Below, piece after piece: positions 11,434-23,119 of a stretch of 64,000 nucleotides of DNA. The notes beneath the pieces are model-generated. The model saw nothing but the letters and a program-made list of their open reading frames with translations, did not search any database and was not told where the DNA came from. This DNA comes from Watersipora subatra (lineage: Eukaryota > Bryozoa > Gymnolaemata > Cheilostomatida > Watersiporidae), in NCBI RefSeq assembly GCF_963576615.1, contig NC_088711.1:10596869-10660868 (forward strand), written 5' to 3'. The position numbers and the translations under genes are program-made. The first letter of the stretch is position 1. Every line of letters begins with the position of its first letter.

Positions 11434-13664
11434 TAAGGATTCAATCTGACTAAAGTTTATTAACATTCAACCTGCTGAAAGTGATTTGCTATTTTTTGGT
11501 GCAAACTTATCATTTCTATTTTAGTGTTAACTATTTTATTTGTTATTTTGTTGAAGTATCATGCGTGTAATCCAGTAACATAATATTATTATTTTGTTAT
11601 ATGATATGAGAGTAAAATCATTATATGTTATTATACATTACTGATGTTTTTAGGTTGAGTCATTTGTCGCTAAGTATACTTTAAATACTGTTGATCTTTT
11701 TTAGTTCAGTGATAAAAATATATGTGATGCGCAATAGAATTGTGATATTTTAAATACACGTTTACCGGTAGAGTAACTTGCAATAAAATTAAGCTCTATT
11801 TTCAACAGCAAAAAGGAGTAAATTTACTATGAATTTACCTACAACAGCTTCAGATAGGATTTCAGCTGCAAATTTTAATGATACAAATCATATCACTATT
11901 ATCTCCAAAATCAATAGCTGAAAATTGGGAAATCAACAAAGATATGTTCTTTATTTTTGTTTTGACCATACAAACTTTTTTTTCAGAACTCTAAAAACCA
12001 TTGTTAATAACTAGCAACTACATTCGTAACTCCATTGTAACCACCAAACCTAGCTTCCAAGTATAGTTGGATTACAAGGGTGCACCATCACTCCACTCCA
12101 TACCATTTTTTCCATTGTGTCTGTGTGTTTACCTATCTATCTATTATCAATAACTTTATAAGCACACATAACCCTAAATTTGATGGAATGGATCGATTTA
12201 GTGTGTTTCTTTGACGTTCATTTTTTGGCACCAACTATTGGCCTCCAAATTATTTGGTACCCTACTGTTTGGCACTGCTTATTAGTGTTACTGGCTGACA
12301 ATACTAATTATTCAATGTCAAAATCACTTTTATAATTTTTTAGCTTGAACTTCAAGTTTATTTACTTTTTGTCCATTTGAAAATACGGAAGAAACAACAT
12401 TGAGCAACAGAAATAAACTAAAATTCTGTCACAATAGATATTAATTTAGGTTTGACAGAGGTAGCTAGCAAGAAGGACACTTTGGTGAAGTTTTGGAGAT
12501 GTGAGAATGAGAACGAATGCAAAGCCCAAGAACACTTTAGAAACAATAAAGTGACAAAGAAGTTGAATGGCCATTCTCTTGGTGCTTCAGATATATATTA
12601 ATATCTATTATTATCTATTTATTTATTATTAATATTTATTATCATTATTAATTGATTTTTATTTGATATCAAATTTATTCTTTTATTTCGGTGCTAAACT
12701 AAATGAGGTCAAGTGTTAGCTTGACAAAAAACAAAAAATACGAACCAGAGCAACCACAAGAAAAAGTACTAAACCCTCAATATTATATTTTGATGCTTTA
12801 CAAAAAAAATTAAGCCATTACAACTTACGAGTACAAATCTAATTGCCTGAAGTCACTCATCACAAACAACTACAATGTCCTTTGTATTCCATACCAACTG
12901 CTCCAGCATGTTACAGAAAAGTTTTTATGACTCGAGTATGTCACATTGTCTTAGTGACTGAAAGGTTCATGATGATGCTATCAGCTAATACGTAAATGAA
13001 TCTATGAGCTATTTTTATAATCAGGATACAACTGAACTTTGTTGTAAAGTATTACTGTCGAGTATCAGAAAGTAATATGATTATTCAGCTTGAAGCGGAT
13101 GCTGACAGTTAAGTAGGCTTCAGAAGTGCTTGTACTGAGCGCAATTTTCAGCAGGCGGAACGATAGAGATAGTTTTACAAACATGGCAAGTGTAAGAAAT
13201 GAGCCGTAGATGCTGTCAAGCCAAAGTGGCTAAGATTCTCATTTTGCTTTTTAATTTGAATTTTATTAATGTTGAATGTTGAATGCCACATTCAATATTC
13301 ATATTTAAGAAAATAAAATTACTAGATACTGAGATAACAGGCCAAAATATGTAAAGGGACTGACTGAAGGCTAGCAATATCATTCATGTTAGAAAAAACT
13401 TTTTTTCTTGGTTAATCTTTTTGACAGAACATTTTCAGTATTATCCATGTATTCTTTCTAAAGCTTTGAGTTAGGATGCTCAGAGACAGAACACAATTCT
13501 GTATGGCTGCTATATAAAGTCAATCACTAATTAAAAAAGTGTATGATATTAGTCAAATTCTAATTTTACATAATTCATAAGCATTGGTCATCATGGATTA
13601 ACTCGTATTAGTTATCTTTCTCTTGCAATAATATCACGTCGTATATGCATGTGTAACGTTTTAT
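11434..13664. other. GPCR 3' UTR and intergenic DNA
   Basis: AATAAA at 11782-11787 is the likely poly(A) signal. The rest is AT-rich, with ATT-repeat-like sequence at 12590-12660 and a small hairpin around 13268-13300. No gene recognised. Confidence 0.55.
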
Positions 13665-13815
13665 TAGCATCGGTTATTATCAACAAAATGATGCTCTTCG
13701 TTACATGCCAGATGAAACAAAAAAATTGAAAAGACAGAAACCAGGAATTATTGAGTGAGTTGAACAAAATTATTTTAAAAGTTGGTAGTCTAATAGTATT
13801 ATGGAGGAGTCAGTA
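13665..13815 (-). repeat. Dispersed repeat, family B, inverted copy
   Basis: Its reverse complement reads ACTATTAGACTACCAACTTT, then TTGTTCAACTCACTCAATAA, then AATAAAACGTTACACATGC. This matches the family copies at 9100, 32165 and 40520 in order. Confidence 0.85.
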
Positions 13816-14007
13816 TAGTGAATTGAAGGTTGTAGTAACAGAAATTTTATAAACTAAAACATACGATGGTGGACGTATTATGTTGGTGTCAGGAAATAGA
13901 AAATGATGTTTGTCATAATTATGTGTGTAAGGATAAATACGAATATTCTGGGTGTGATTACTATAATTCTCTCTGATAAATACAAACCTTTACATTCAGT
14001 TTTGGAT

Positions 14008-14215
14008 AGCTAAAGTTCACATCTTAAATACGCATAAACTATGCTAAGGGAAGTCATTCTAGTAACTATGTAGTATACGTATGTGTACTTTTAAGTATAA
14101 ACAACTCCTAAACAAATGCTGTTGTTTGCTGAAATGTCTGATGTTTGGTCAGAATGCAAACCATCAGTAACTGCAGAGACACATTTGTAATGCAAATCAA
14201 CGACAGTGCAATTTA
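14008..14215 (+). repeat. ~205-bp repeat, left partner of an inverted pair
   Basis: Contains GTACTTTTAAGTA, GAAATGTCTGATGTTTGGTC and TTTGTAATGCAAATCAACG. The same series occurs in reverse complement at 17452-17662, with high similarity along the whole block. The two could be terminal repeats of one element about 3.65 kb long or two independent insertions. Confidence 0.85.
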
Positions 14216-14989
14216 AAATCAGATCTCCAAGGCAAAGGTGTAAATTAGAGTGCCATCTCAACTATGATGGGAGCCTCATAATACTGTAATTTGTATTATT
14301 TTAAGAACAGAAACATTTTAAAAACTTTTTGCCTGTATTGTACACACAACATTATTATGCAACACAACATGCTGCATAATAATTATTATTGAACACGACT
14401 ATTATTATCATGTTGAATCATGATAATTATTTTGATTGCAAATAAAAAGTGGCCCGCAGACATCGATTAAACTACTTTTTAAACTAAAGAACACAAAAGT
14501 GAAGTACTTAGTTCATGGTTCACCTTCTTCGATGTAAACTAGATTCTTGGTTTCCGTCAAGAGAAAGCCAGAGATTTTGCGTTTCCTATGTCATATACAC
14601 TGACAAGCAGCTGAACACTTTATGAAATAAGAATATTAGAAAGACATGTCTGGATAATCTACTAAAAGCGAATAGGGCTTCTTAGTATGGGAAAATCATT
14701 AACACAAATATAGAACTGATAGCCATTAGTCACTGCAGTAGTCACGTACATCATGCTGCATGTGTGTGTGTGTGTGCCAGTTGAATGTTCTCCTTCAAAT
14801 ACAAGATCAACGACATTTGCTACATAGGTTAGGCTGGTGGTATGGAGGTTAGTTGGTGAGTAATTGTTCTGTTTCTATCAATATAGGCATCAATTATGTT
14901 GAGTACTACAACAGACCACTCTATGTCCAGGTTTAGTGTTCTCTAAGATGTCAAACTAAAGTTTTAGACTTCTAGTGATTAATTTTGTG

Positions 14990-15330
14990 AGTAGCTGAGT
15001 GATTTAGTGAGTGAATTCGTACTAGATTGGTAAATTATTGATTGACAGAGTGAGTCAGGAAGAGAGAAAAGTATAGAGAAGGGAACAGGAGTGTGGAGCA
15101 GGAGAAAGGGAGAGAAAAAAGAAGGGAGGGAAGAAAGAAAGGAGGGCATGAGTTGTGAAATGAGCGAGTAGGGCAGATTAGAAGGAGTTTGAGCACGAGC
15201 GAGTATATGAGGGTGTATGCAACTGAATGTATGAGTTGGTCAGAGTGGGAGAGATTGGGTGGCAATCAGGTGAATGATTGAGTGAGTGTAGGTGAAGGAA
15301 TGATTGAACAATTGAATGAAATGGAAAATA
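14990..15330. repeat. GA-rich polypurine low-complexity tract
   Basis: About 100 bases at 15052-15150 are almost purely A and G (for example GGGAGAGAAAAAAGAAGGGA). They are flanked by GAGTGAGT-type steps up to about 15300. The minus-strand reading frame here is an artefact of this composition. Confidence 0.8.
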
Positions 15331-15620
15331 TTTGACTCAAGACTTGAATAGAGACTTAAATAGAGACTTGAATAAAGACTTGACTAGAAACTTGACTAGG
15401 ATTTAACTAGAGACTTGAATATTGACTTACATTGAGACTTGAATTGAGACTTGACTAAAAATTTAGCTAAGGACTTGATTAGAGACTAGACTAAATGCTT
15501 GACTATATGCTAGACTAAAGACTAGACTTAAGACTTGACTATAAAAATGAATATAGACTTAAATTGAGACTTGAATAGAGACTTGACTAGAGATTTTAGT
15601 AGAGACTGGAAGCTAGAAAC
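15331..15620. repeat. Degenerate GACTTGAATAGA-type tandem repeat
   Basis: Short units of about 12-14 bases, GAGACTTGAATAGA or GACTTGACTA, recur roughly twenty times with point changes and length drift. It directly abuts the polypurine tract. Confidence 0.85.
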
Positions 15621-16532
15621 TAGAATGAAAACTAAACACTACATTTTACATGCTACAAATATCTGATTGCAGGTACCAAATATTTATGATTTCAGCAAAA
15701 AATTTTGTTTTAGTTTTATCAGTTACATTTAAACTGTTACACTATGTTTCTTGCAAACAATGCATTCACATCAAATATATCGCTAGATACTGTAGCTTAG
15801 TTGCTAAAGTTCATAGTTAAATTAAAAGACTGATTGTAATTTAAAATTCTAATACATTCAATGAAACATAGCAGAAAGGGAAAAATAAAAGAACTTGGAG
15901 TATTGCAAAACTTTCAAATGGGTTTTCATAGCTGAAAATTGTTAGCAAGCCACATAAAAAAGGTAACTAAGTTGTGAATAGCTATTCTTTAATTCTTCAA
16001 CAACATATTTGGCTTATCTATCTAAAGTAACCATGTAACAGACATTCAGAACATTTCAAAACCACATATTCTCAATATATATACTGCTTATTTCTGCCAT
16101 ATTTTACCAAAACTTTCTAATGCAAATTGCAGAAGTACACCAAATTTCACCTGTGATCATTTTTACCAGAACTGAGATTTTATAAATACATGTACCTCAA
16201 TTAATTCTTTCAATAATGATGTTTTATCATTGTAAAAAACAAAGCTGTTGGTTGCGCACAAAGAAATGTGAGGCGCTAGTGCTTAGTTTTCAGTCAATAA
16301 GATGTTGCAAGCAGTAGAACTTGACTTCATTTACTTTTCCACAGTACTCAATGGGAAAGCTACACTCATCAAGCTAGTCTCTAGACAGCGAGCAACTTGT
16401 CACCACTGTTCCCTATAAGCGTGGTTTTTGAGCAAATGCGCACTGGCACAACATATCTGAGCTGCGAACAAAGTAAAAATTCATCTACATGTAGTATTGA
16501 AAATAAACTGAACACATAGTTTATTCCGTATT
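15621..16532. other. Intergenic, nothing identified
   Basis: Ordinary AT-rich sequence with no coding, repeat or RNA signal that I can support. Confidence 0.5.
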
Positions 16533-16710
16533 ATGCAACATGTGATTGGTTATTCCAGGTTGTTATTTGACACGATTCGCTCACGCCTTTACGTCATGAC
16601 GTTGTTTACTGGCTGCTGCGCCTGCGTGTTCTTGACCCCAGGTGCTGCAAGCGGCGAGGCGTGTTTGCTGTGGAGGCTGCGCGACCTGAGGCAAGATATT
16701 CTTTACCCAT

Positions 16711-16986
16711 CATAATAATGTCAAAACGAACGGGCATATCCAGGCACCCAGTAAAGAAGAAATGTGGTTCGTTTAAGATGGGATGGCTGTCAGAGATGTG
16801 CACATGGAAAACAAACTAGTGAAAGGTAATAAAAAAAATTTTATGAGTAAGAAAGGTTTACTCTGTAAGGTGTGCTACAAAGCTAAAGTAGCGAGCAAGT
16901 TTTTGGAGGGTAAGTTGCGGTGCAAGTGGAAACTGGACTACTTCAAGCGTCACATTCAGCATAAAAGTCATTTGAATGCAATATAA
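16711..16986 (+). pseudogene. Frameshifted zinc-finger fragment, transposase-like
   Basis: An ATG at 16711 opens a basic frame (MSKRTGISRHPVKKKCGSFK) that stops soon after GWLSEM. An overlapping frame from 16783 continues with GLLCKVCYKAK and, after a basic stretch, DYFKRHIQHKSHLNAI and a stop. The CxxC followed by spaced His (C28, C31, H57, H63 of the second frame) resembles the N-terminal zinc fingers of hAT-type transposases and ZNF862-like domesticated genes. I infer one ancestral frame broken by a small indel. The preceding 16533-16710 is locally GC- and CpG-rich, unlike its surroundings. No DDE or hAT catalytic region is seen downstream. The fragment lies between the inverted repeats at 14008 and 17452. 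Function not established. Confidence 0.4.
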
Positions 16987-17451
16987 ATTGTACAACAATG
17001 CAAGATGAGAGTGAGGATCAGCACTTTATTGGCAGAGAGCGCCAAAAACCGAGAGAGGAGATTTAGAGCTCTTGCTCTAAACCCTTCCAGAGCAGGAGCT
17101 ACTCAGAATAAGGACCCTTACACTGTGGAAGAAGTAAACAGATGCATCTGAAGAATGAAGCATAAGGCGAAATTTCAGTTATACTCAGTCACATCTGGTC
17201 TTATCTGGTGTTGTTTACCAAGACATTTGTGTCCATTGATCAGTAACTGCTGTATTATCAGTTAATGTAATAGAAAAAATGGTAATTAAAATTGTGTATG
17301 CATTTCTTTTACAGGCAGCATTACACGCGGGTACTTCTAAACTACAGTCGGTCCATCAAACCCAGTGAACAGCAGCACTCTCTCTAAGATCACAATCGGA
17401 CACTGTATTGCAGTTCATGCTTTGCCATAATTTATAAAAACCCTTGTTAAA
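16987..17451. other. Non-coding, nothing identified
   Basis: Follows the zinc-finger fragment. An acceptor-like TTTTACAG occurs at about 17308-17315, but no convincing exon follows it. Confidence 0.4.
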
Positions 17452-17662
17452 ACCGCTTCAATTGAATCGCCGTTGATTTGCATTACAAATGTGCCTCCAC
17501 AGTTACTGATGGATTGCATTCTGACCAAACATCAGACATTTCATCAAACAACAGCCTTTGTTTAGGGAGTTGTTTGTACTTAAAAGTACACATGATTATA
17601 CTACGTAGTTACTATAAGGACTTCTCTTAGCATAGTTTATGCGTATATAAAATGTGAACATT
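17452..17662 (-). repeat. ~205-bp repeat, right partner of an inverted pair
   Basis: Reverse complement of the block at 14008-14215. Shared words include GCATAAACTATGCTAAG, TGATGTTTGGTCAGAATGCA and CACATTTGTAATGCAAATC. Similarity stops sharply on both sides. Confidence 0.85.
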
Positions 17663-19630
17663 AGCTCGTGTCTATTAATTGTATGCAAATATTAAAAGAG
17701 CAGATAATTCCGCTATTGATGAATTGCGACACATGAAGTATAATATAGCCACTAGGCTTAAAGCAACTATCTCTCCCAATAGACGGGTTCATTAATAATG
17801 CACACAAAATACAATAGCTAAATACAATTAGTATAATAAGGCAATGGTTAGACCTTCGAAATGTGAGCAGCAGGCAAATAGTTACACCATGGAACCTCTG
17901 TGTTTGTTCCAGATTTGCACTTTATAGTGCCTTTTTAGGAACTGACCACAAACCCGGAAATATGCTGATCTCAAAATCCCACTGAGTCTAGCATTATTAG
18001 AGTTGACAGTCTTAGAACTGAATCAGGAATGAGCTAAACAATATGACTAAGACATGAAGATATGAAGATATGAGCTAGACATGAACTAAGTACATCACAT
18101 ATTCACATGACCAACTCGAGTTGGATTTTTTTTAACAAACACCTTCTAATCTCTCGGTTTGAGTTTTTTAGAAATATGTTTACTTTTGAGTCATTTTCTT
18201 GTCCAATCCCTTTTGTCCAATCTTGGTGCATCACGATTCCAGCCAATGACGGCAAACCTCATCGTTGGATGAGCCAATAAACGCCTTCAAGTTCCAAGTA
18301 CTTCTTCCTGTATGGAATTTATACTCTTTTCGCTACCTTCCATTCCCGCAGTACAGCCAGATCTCAACTACACCTTTTCTTCCTGATCCAATATCTACAC
18401 TGAGTAAAGAAGTTTCATTGTTCTGAGATTGCAAAAACTCAAGGCGAATGCCTAAAGACACGTGTGGGGGGGGGCAGATACAGGAAGTACAGCTTAGCTC
18501 AACTGTTTCCTCTAAGCACTTTGCAGACAAAACCACACAGACCAGAATTAATGAAGAGCTAGATTATAAATTAATGACACCCACCAAACATTGTCTTCTT
18601 CACCTCCTCAACATGTCTCACTAAATCCTTTCTGTCTAACTCATCTGCTATCAGAAGCCCTTATTGCTGACTACTCTGACCTTGGATTATTTTCTCTTCC
18701 GTTAGCCATGCTCTCTTCTTTCTCCTCTACCTTCCTCACATTTACCTGCTGCTAATCTACTTCATCTGGTTTAACGAATTCAATTTGTAAAAGTTATTAG
18801 CAGTAATCATTGATGCTTTCAAAAACTAGAATAAATTTATTAAATGTGTTTTTCTTGTTTTGGCCTACAGTAGGATTAATGACCATTTAATTGCTTAAAC
18901 CATACAAAAAATCATACATGCCTTTTCTTAAAAACAATAGTACATCTCTGGTGGGTTTTATTCTTTACCATAATCTCATAATCAATTCCACTGAAATGTG
19001 TTCAGATAAAGATTTAACCTGTAGTAAAACTGCATTTCTAAAACGTAAAGCTGCCTTTCTAGCTTGAGCAGTTTGAATATGCCTAAGGGCTGACCTACAA
19101 GCGCTAATTGCGCCGACTCCTAGAATCTGCTGATACAGTGTAACAACTGGGAAACTACTATGAACTATTTACATCAAAGTTTACTCATGTCATAAGACAA
19201 AATATTTAAAGCTTGTGAGAAAATTGTAATTTTACTTTCACTCACAAATATAGATAATCAATGTATCAGATACAATTTTACGTAGTGTATGTGCTAGTTG
19301 TTATTCTAGTTTTGCCTAAAAACAGGCTGAAAGATTCTTAGAGAAATTTAAACAATATCCTAAAATGTTGTTAAGATGCTTCCAAACCACTTAAAAATTT
19401 CTGTTGCCAAAAGAAAATAACATCGGAGTTGTATACTCAATGTTAACAAAAAAGAACACAATACCCGGAAGGTAGCATATTTTATGTCACGCAATCAGAC
19501 ACTGGCTAGTTATATGAAAGTTCTTTTACTTCATGGTTAGTTATAGGTGCACATGAGCTGGACTCTGTTTGAGGTATGACCGAATACCTTTAAAATTTTC
19601 AGGTTTATAAGGAAAAGGATACATATATAC

Positions 19631-19668
19631 ACCGACCATTATTCAGCGGATACTGAATAATGGTCGGT
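19631..19668. repeat. Perfect hairpin, 16-bp stem
   Basis: ACCGACCATTATTCAG, six bases, then its exact complement, with a further partial match outside (TATACA / TGTACATA). This could be a compact MITE end or a small RNA hairpin. Confidence 0.85.
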
Positions 19669-21899
19669 TTGTACATATAAGAGGAACAAATAACTCACAT
19701 AAATTGGTGACCTTAAAAAGGTTATTTGAAGAAAATACATCTTATGCAGGAAATTGAAAGCCCGACTTGCTTGAAGGCAGAATTCATTTATCATGGCAGC
19801 TAAGAATAAGAAGAGCAGTTTCCATAACAAAAACACATTAAATAATTGCCATCACTATTTTACCATTGTCAATTGTGGCTATAAAAACTGAATATCTCAG
19901 AGAGCAATCCCAATTCGAAAATATTGCCAATATTGCATTGAATCTTTCATAAAGTTCATACATAAAATTATAAACTTTAGAGAAAAACTTTAATCTAGAA
20001 TTAAACTTGCAGCATTTTTGCAGGGAAATTACAAAAGGCCAGTTTTTGAAGTCAGAAAACTTAACTAATGTTAATGTTAGCACCCCCAAGTATGATTCAG
20101 TTGTGTTTAAATAACTTAGGCTATAATCAATTAATGAGTTTGGATGCAATCGGAATTGGCATAAAATCTAAGTAGGTTGAGAGGGAGACCGAGAGGAATC
20201 CGATACCCTTATGTATGAAAAATAATTTGTGAATCAATTTTCTGCAAACAATCCGATGCAAGGCCATTTTCATTTGTTGTCTGGCAGCCATCATTCAATG
20301 ACAATCCGAGTAGTTATAGACATTTGTGTTATAATGTGAAATAACTTGTATGCTTTCAAATTATTCCCTTCCTAATCAAATGATAAGTCTACACACAAAA
20401 TATAATGAGAACATGGTGATTGAATATAACAAATAGATTCTTTAGTAGTCGATACTTTCGTGCACTAACTGTTATAATTATGCTTAATAACTAGTAAAAT
20501 AAGGAACTTTTACTTCTATCAGAAATTTGGATGGTCTGTCATCAACTTGTTTAAAGTATTTAAGCCTATTGTGATTTGTACATCTTGTAAACAAATTAGG
20601 GCGCTGTTACAAGAACTGACAACAAAAACTACCTTATAATTACGTGTAGAGATTTATCAATAACGTTTATTGGAAACCTGCTTATTGTTATGCAAACGAA
20701 AAATATAGGATTTTTTATTTTTTGAATTATAACAGCAGACATATGTTTGAATTTTTTTCTCATTGAACTTATGTAACTTTGTGTAGGCAGCAATAACTAT
20801 GACTAGGCCGTGTCTACTGAATGAACATTAAACAAATGGCAGGCTAAGGGAAGCAACTCTAAATTTCACTGAGGGTAATCAAAGGAAGAAAAAGTTATTA
20901 TTTGTTAAAGTATGTATAAGTTTACATCATACTTTTCAAAAATTATAAAAACATAAATGAAAATTTTTAAAATCAATATTTTTAAAAACTTAGTTATTGT
21001 CATGCTGTGCTGCCTATTTACAGCTTAGTGTGACATGTAGCACGGCAGATATTCATCAAATCAATTGTTGGTATTTTGGTTTTTATCTGCCTATTAGTTG
21101 TGGTCTTGGAAGGCAATGATACTAGAATGAGCTGGCTTTGGTTTTACCAACTAAAAAAGTATTTAGATGTAAATCTAGATACACAATGCTTTTGAGTTGA
21201 TGATCGTAAGCCAAAGCTAGTCACTTAGCAAATTTACGGTTAGACTCTCTGAGCAATGGCTCGCTAAAATTTGCGTATGTAAACTAGATGCGCCCTTTCA
21301 TCAAATCAAACTATGCCAAAATGATTTCTGGTAGTCTAAGAAAACTAAGACTTCCCTTGTGAAATTTAGAAAAATATTAGAGTAGTGAATGAAAATACTT
21401 TGCGAGGTCGTACAAGGCATTTACTACACGATTACAAAGCATAGTGAGATATTGTATTTTAATATTGTGAGACAACTAAGGCTACGCAGATCTAATTATA
21501 TCTAGCTCTAGTTAAATGGTAATACTCTCGCCGTACCCCCACTCTAAACCCTAATTATACTGTTAGGAGTGCTGAGAGCCAGCTAATATTTCTGATAGTC
21601 CGTAAGTCAATATATAGATGTCCATAAAGCTCTTGTAAGACGTTACGTACCAAGCAATCCATATGGCATGACCTTTTTCATTAATCAGTCAAGATGAAAT
21701 ATAATAAATAATTATTTTGTACAACTTTACCGTTTTGCATAAAATCAATTATATTAAGGTGTCTCTCTGTATTGGTAAGATGGATAATGGTAGGGTGTAC
21801 AATGTATTTGAAGTTCACCTTCTTTCTAAGGACAATCTGCTGAGATCTCTTCTCAGAGTATATTATTGTTATTGTGAGCTTTATTGCTGTTTCACTCAG

Positions 21900-21902
21900 T
21901 AG

Positions 21903-21933
<31 letters not shown>

Positions 21934-21936
21934 GGG
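21900..21936. repeat. (TAAC)n microsatellite
   Basis: Eight consecutive AACT steps following a TAG stop. Simple sequence. Confidence 0.9.
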
Positions 21937-22771
21937 TGATTTTACTAACTTGTTAACGCCGATTTGGTTTTGCTAATATTGCCGTAAATTTGAGTATTCC
22001 AAGATCACTACATACGTATTTCTTGTCAGTAATGAAAGCGCTATTGAAAAACATCAAGAAATGTTTTTCAAAGTTATACACTTTCCTAGCTTGTAAAAAG
22101 TGCTTCTAATTATTAATCATCAAAGAGAAGAATGTGTAATTGGTGATTAAGAGGAACAGAGGGTAGCTAAAAGAATTAGGATTATTACCAGACTGCACAA
22201 AGTAAACCAGGAGGGGTTATGCTAAATATGTAGCGTTTTTTAATCCGGAGCTGTGAAGTCCTTTCAGGAGTTATCCGAGAAGTAGCAGCAGGCTACCATA
22301 GTTAGTACTTCACTTTTAAACTAACAGTTGTTAGTACTAGAAGACTATATGTTATTGCCAATAATATCCCTGCAAAACTTATTTGACAATACTTTTATAA
22401 AGTGTATTTTGAAAGCTTGCAATCTAAAAAAAAGCTTTGACTGGAACAACTTTGATCTTTATAAAAATGCTGAAGATGTTGCTTTTAGACATGTATCTAG
22501 CAGCAGAGCACTCTTGGGTGTAGAGAACAGCGATGGATGTTTTTAAGGCTAACAAAGTGCGTTTGTATAAGTTTTAGTATTTATTGTCAATGAACATGTG
22601 AGACGATTTTGTTTATTCAAAGAGAGTTGTCTTCTTTTGGCAATTTTAAGTTTGCTTCAAAGTAGCTCTAGAGAAAGCTCTTTCTTCCTTTCAGCTACAA
22701 AACACTTGGCACTAATACATATGAACATATCATAACTAATATGAACACCCTGTATGAGCAACTCATCTAAT

Positions 22772-23062
22772 GTGAACAGCCCACCTAGTATAAATAGCTC
22801 ACCCAGTATGAACAGTCCACCTAGTATGAACAGCCCACCTAGTATAAGCAGCCCAGTTAGTATGAACAGTCCACTTAGTATGAACAGCCAACCCAGTATG
22901 AACAGTCCACCTAGTATGAACAGTCTACCTAGTATAAACAGCCCAGTTAGTATGAACAGCCCACTTAGTATGAACAGCCAACCTAGTATGAACAGCCCAC
23001 CTAGTATGAACAGCCCACCTAGTATGAACAGCCCACCTAGTATAAACAGCCCACCTAGTGGG
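22772..23062 (+). repeat. 18-bp minisatellite, open in frame on both strands
   Basis: About sixteen units of AGTATGAACAGCCCACCT. Because the unit is a multiple of three, it encodes SMNSPP repeats on the plus strand (ATG 22754 to stop 23119, 121 residues) and a GGLFIL-type repeat on the minus strand (22657-23106). The plus frame has no signal peptide or recognisable flanking domain. I treat it as a minisatellite; a low-complexity Ser/Pro/Asn-rich protein is possible but unsupported. Confidence 0.85.
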
Positions 23063-23119
23063 AGCCATCCATCTAGTGTGAATAACCGAGCTATCCCAAC
23101 ATGCACTTCAAGTAGCTAA

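Larger units (their letters stand above)
17663..22771. other. Long gene-poor stretch
   Basis: No gene recognised. A perfect 16-bp-stem hairpin lies at 19631-19668, and a (TAAC)n run at about 21903-21933. The plus strand at about 18480-18600 can be read as SKHFADKTTQTRINEEL, faintly like the region before the reverse transcriptase in CR1/Jockey-type LINEs, but this is too weak to annotate. A poly-G run of ten lies near 18466. Confidence 0.5.

Noticed and set aside
18480-18600. LINE pre-RT fragment (SKHFADKTTQTR)
   Set aside because: The similarity is only a short pattern with no neighbouring reverse-transcriptase motif in either direction.
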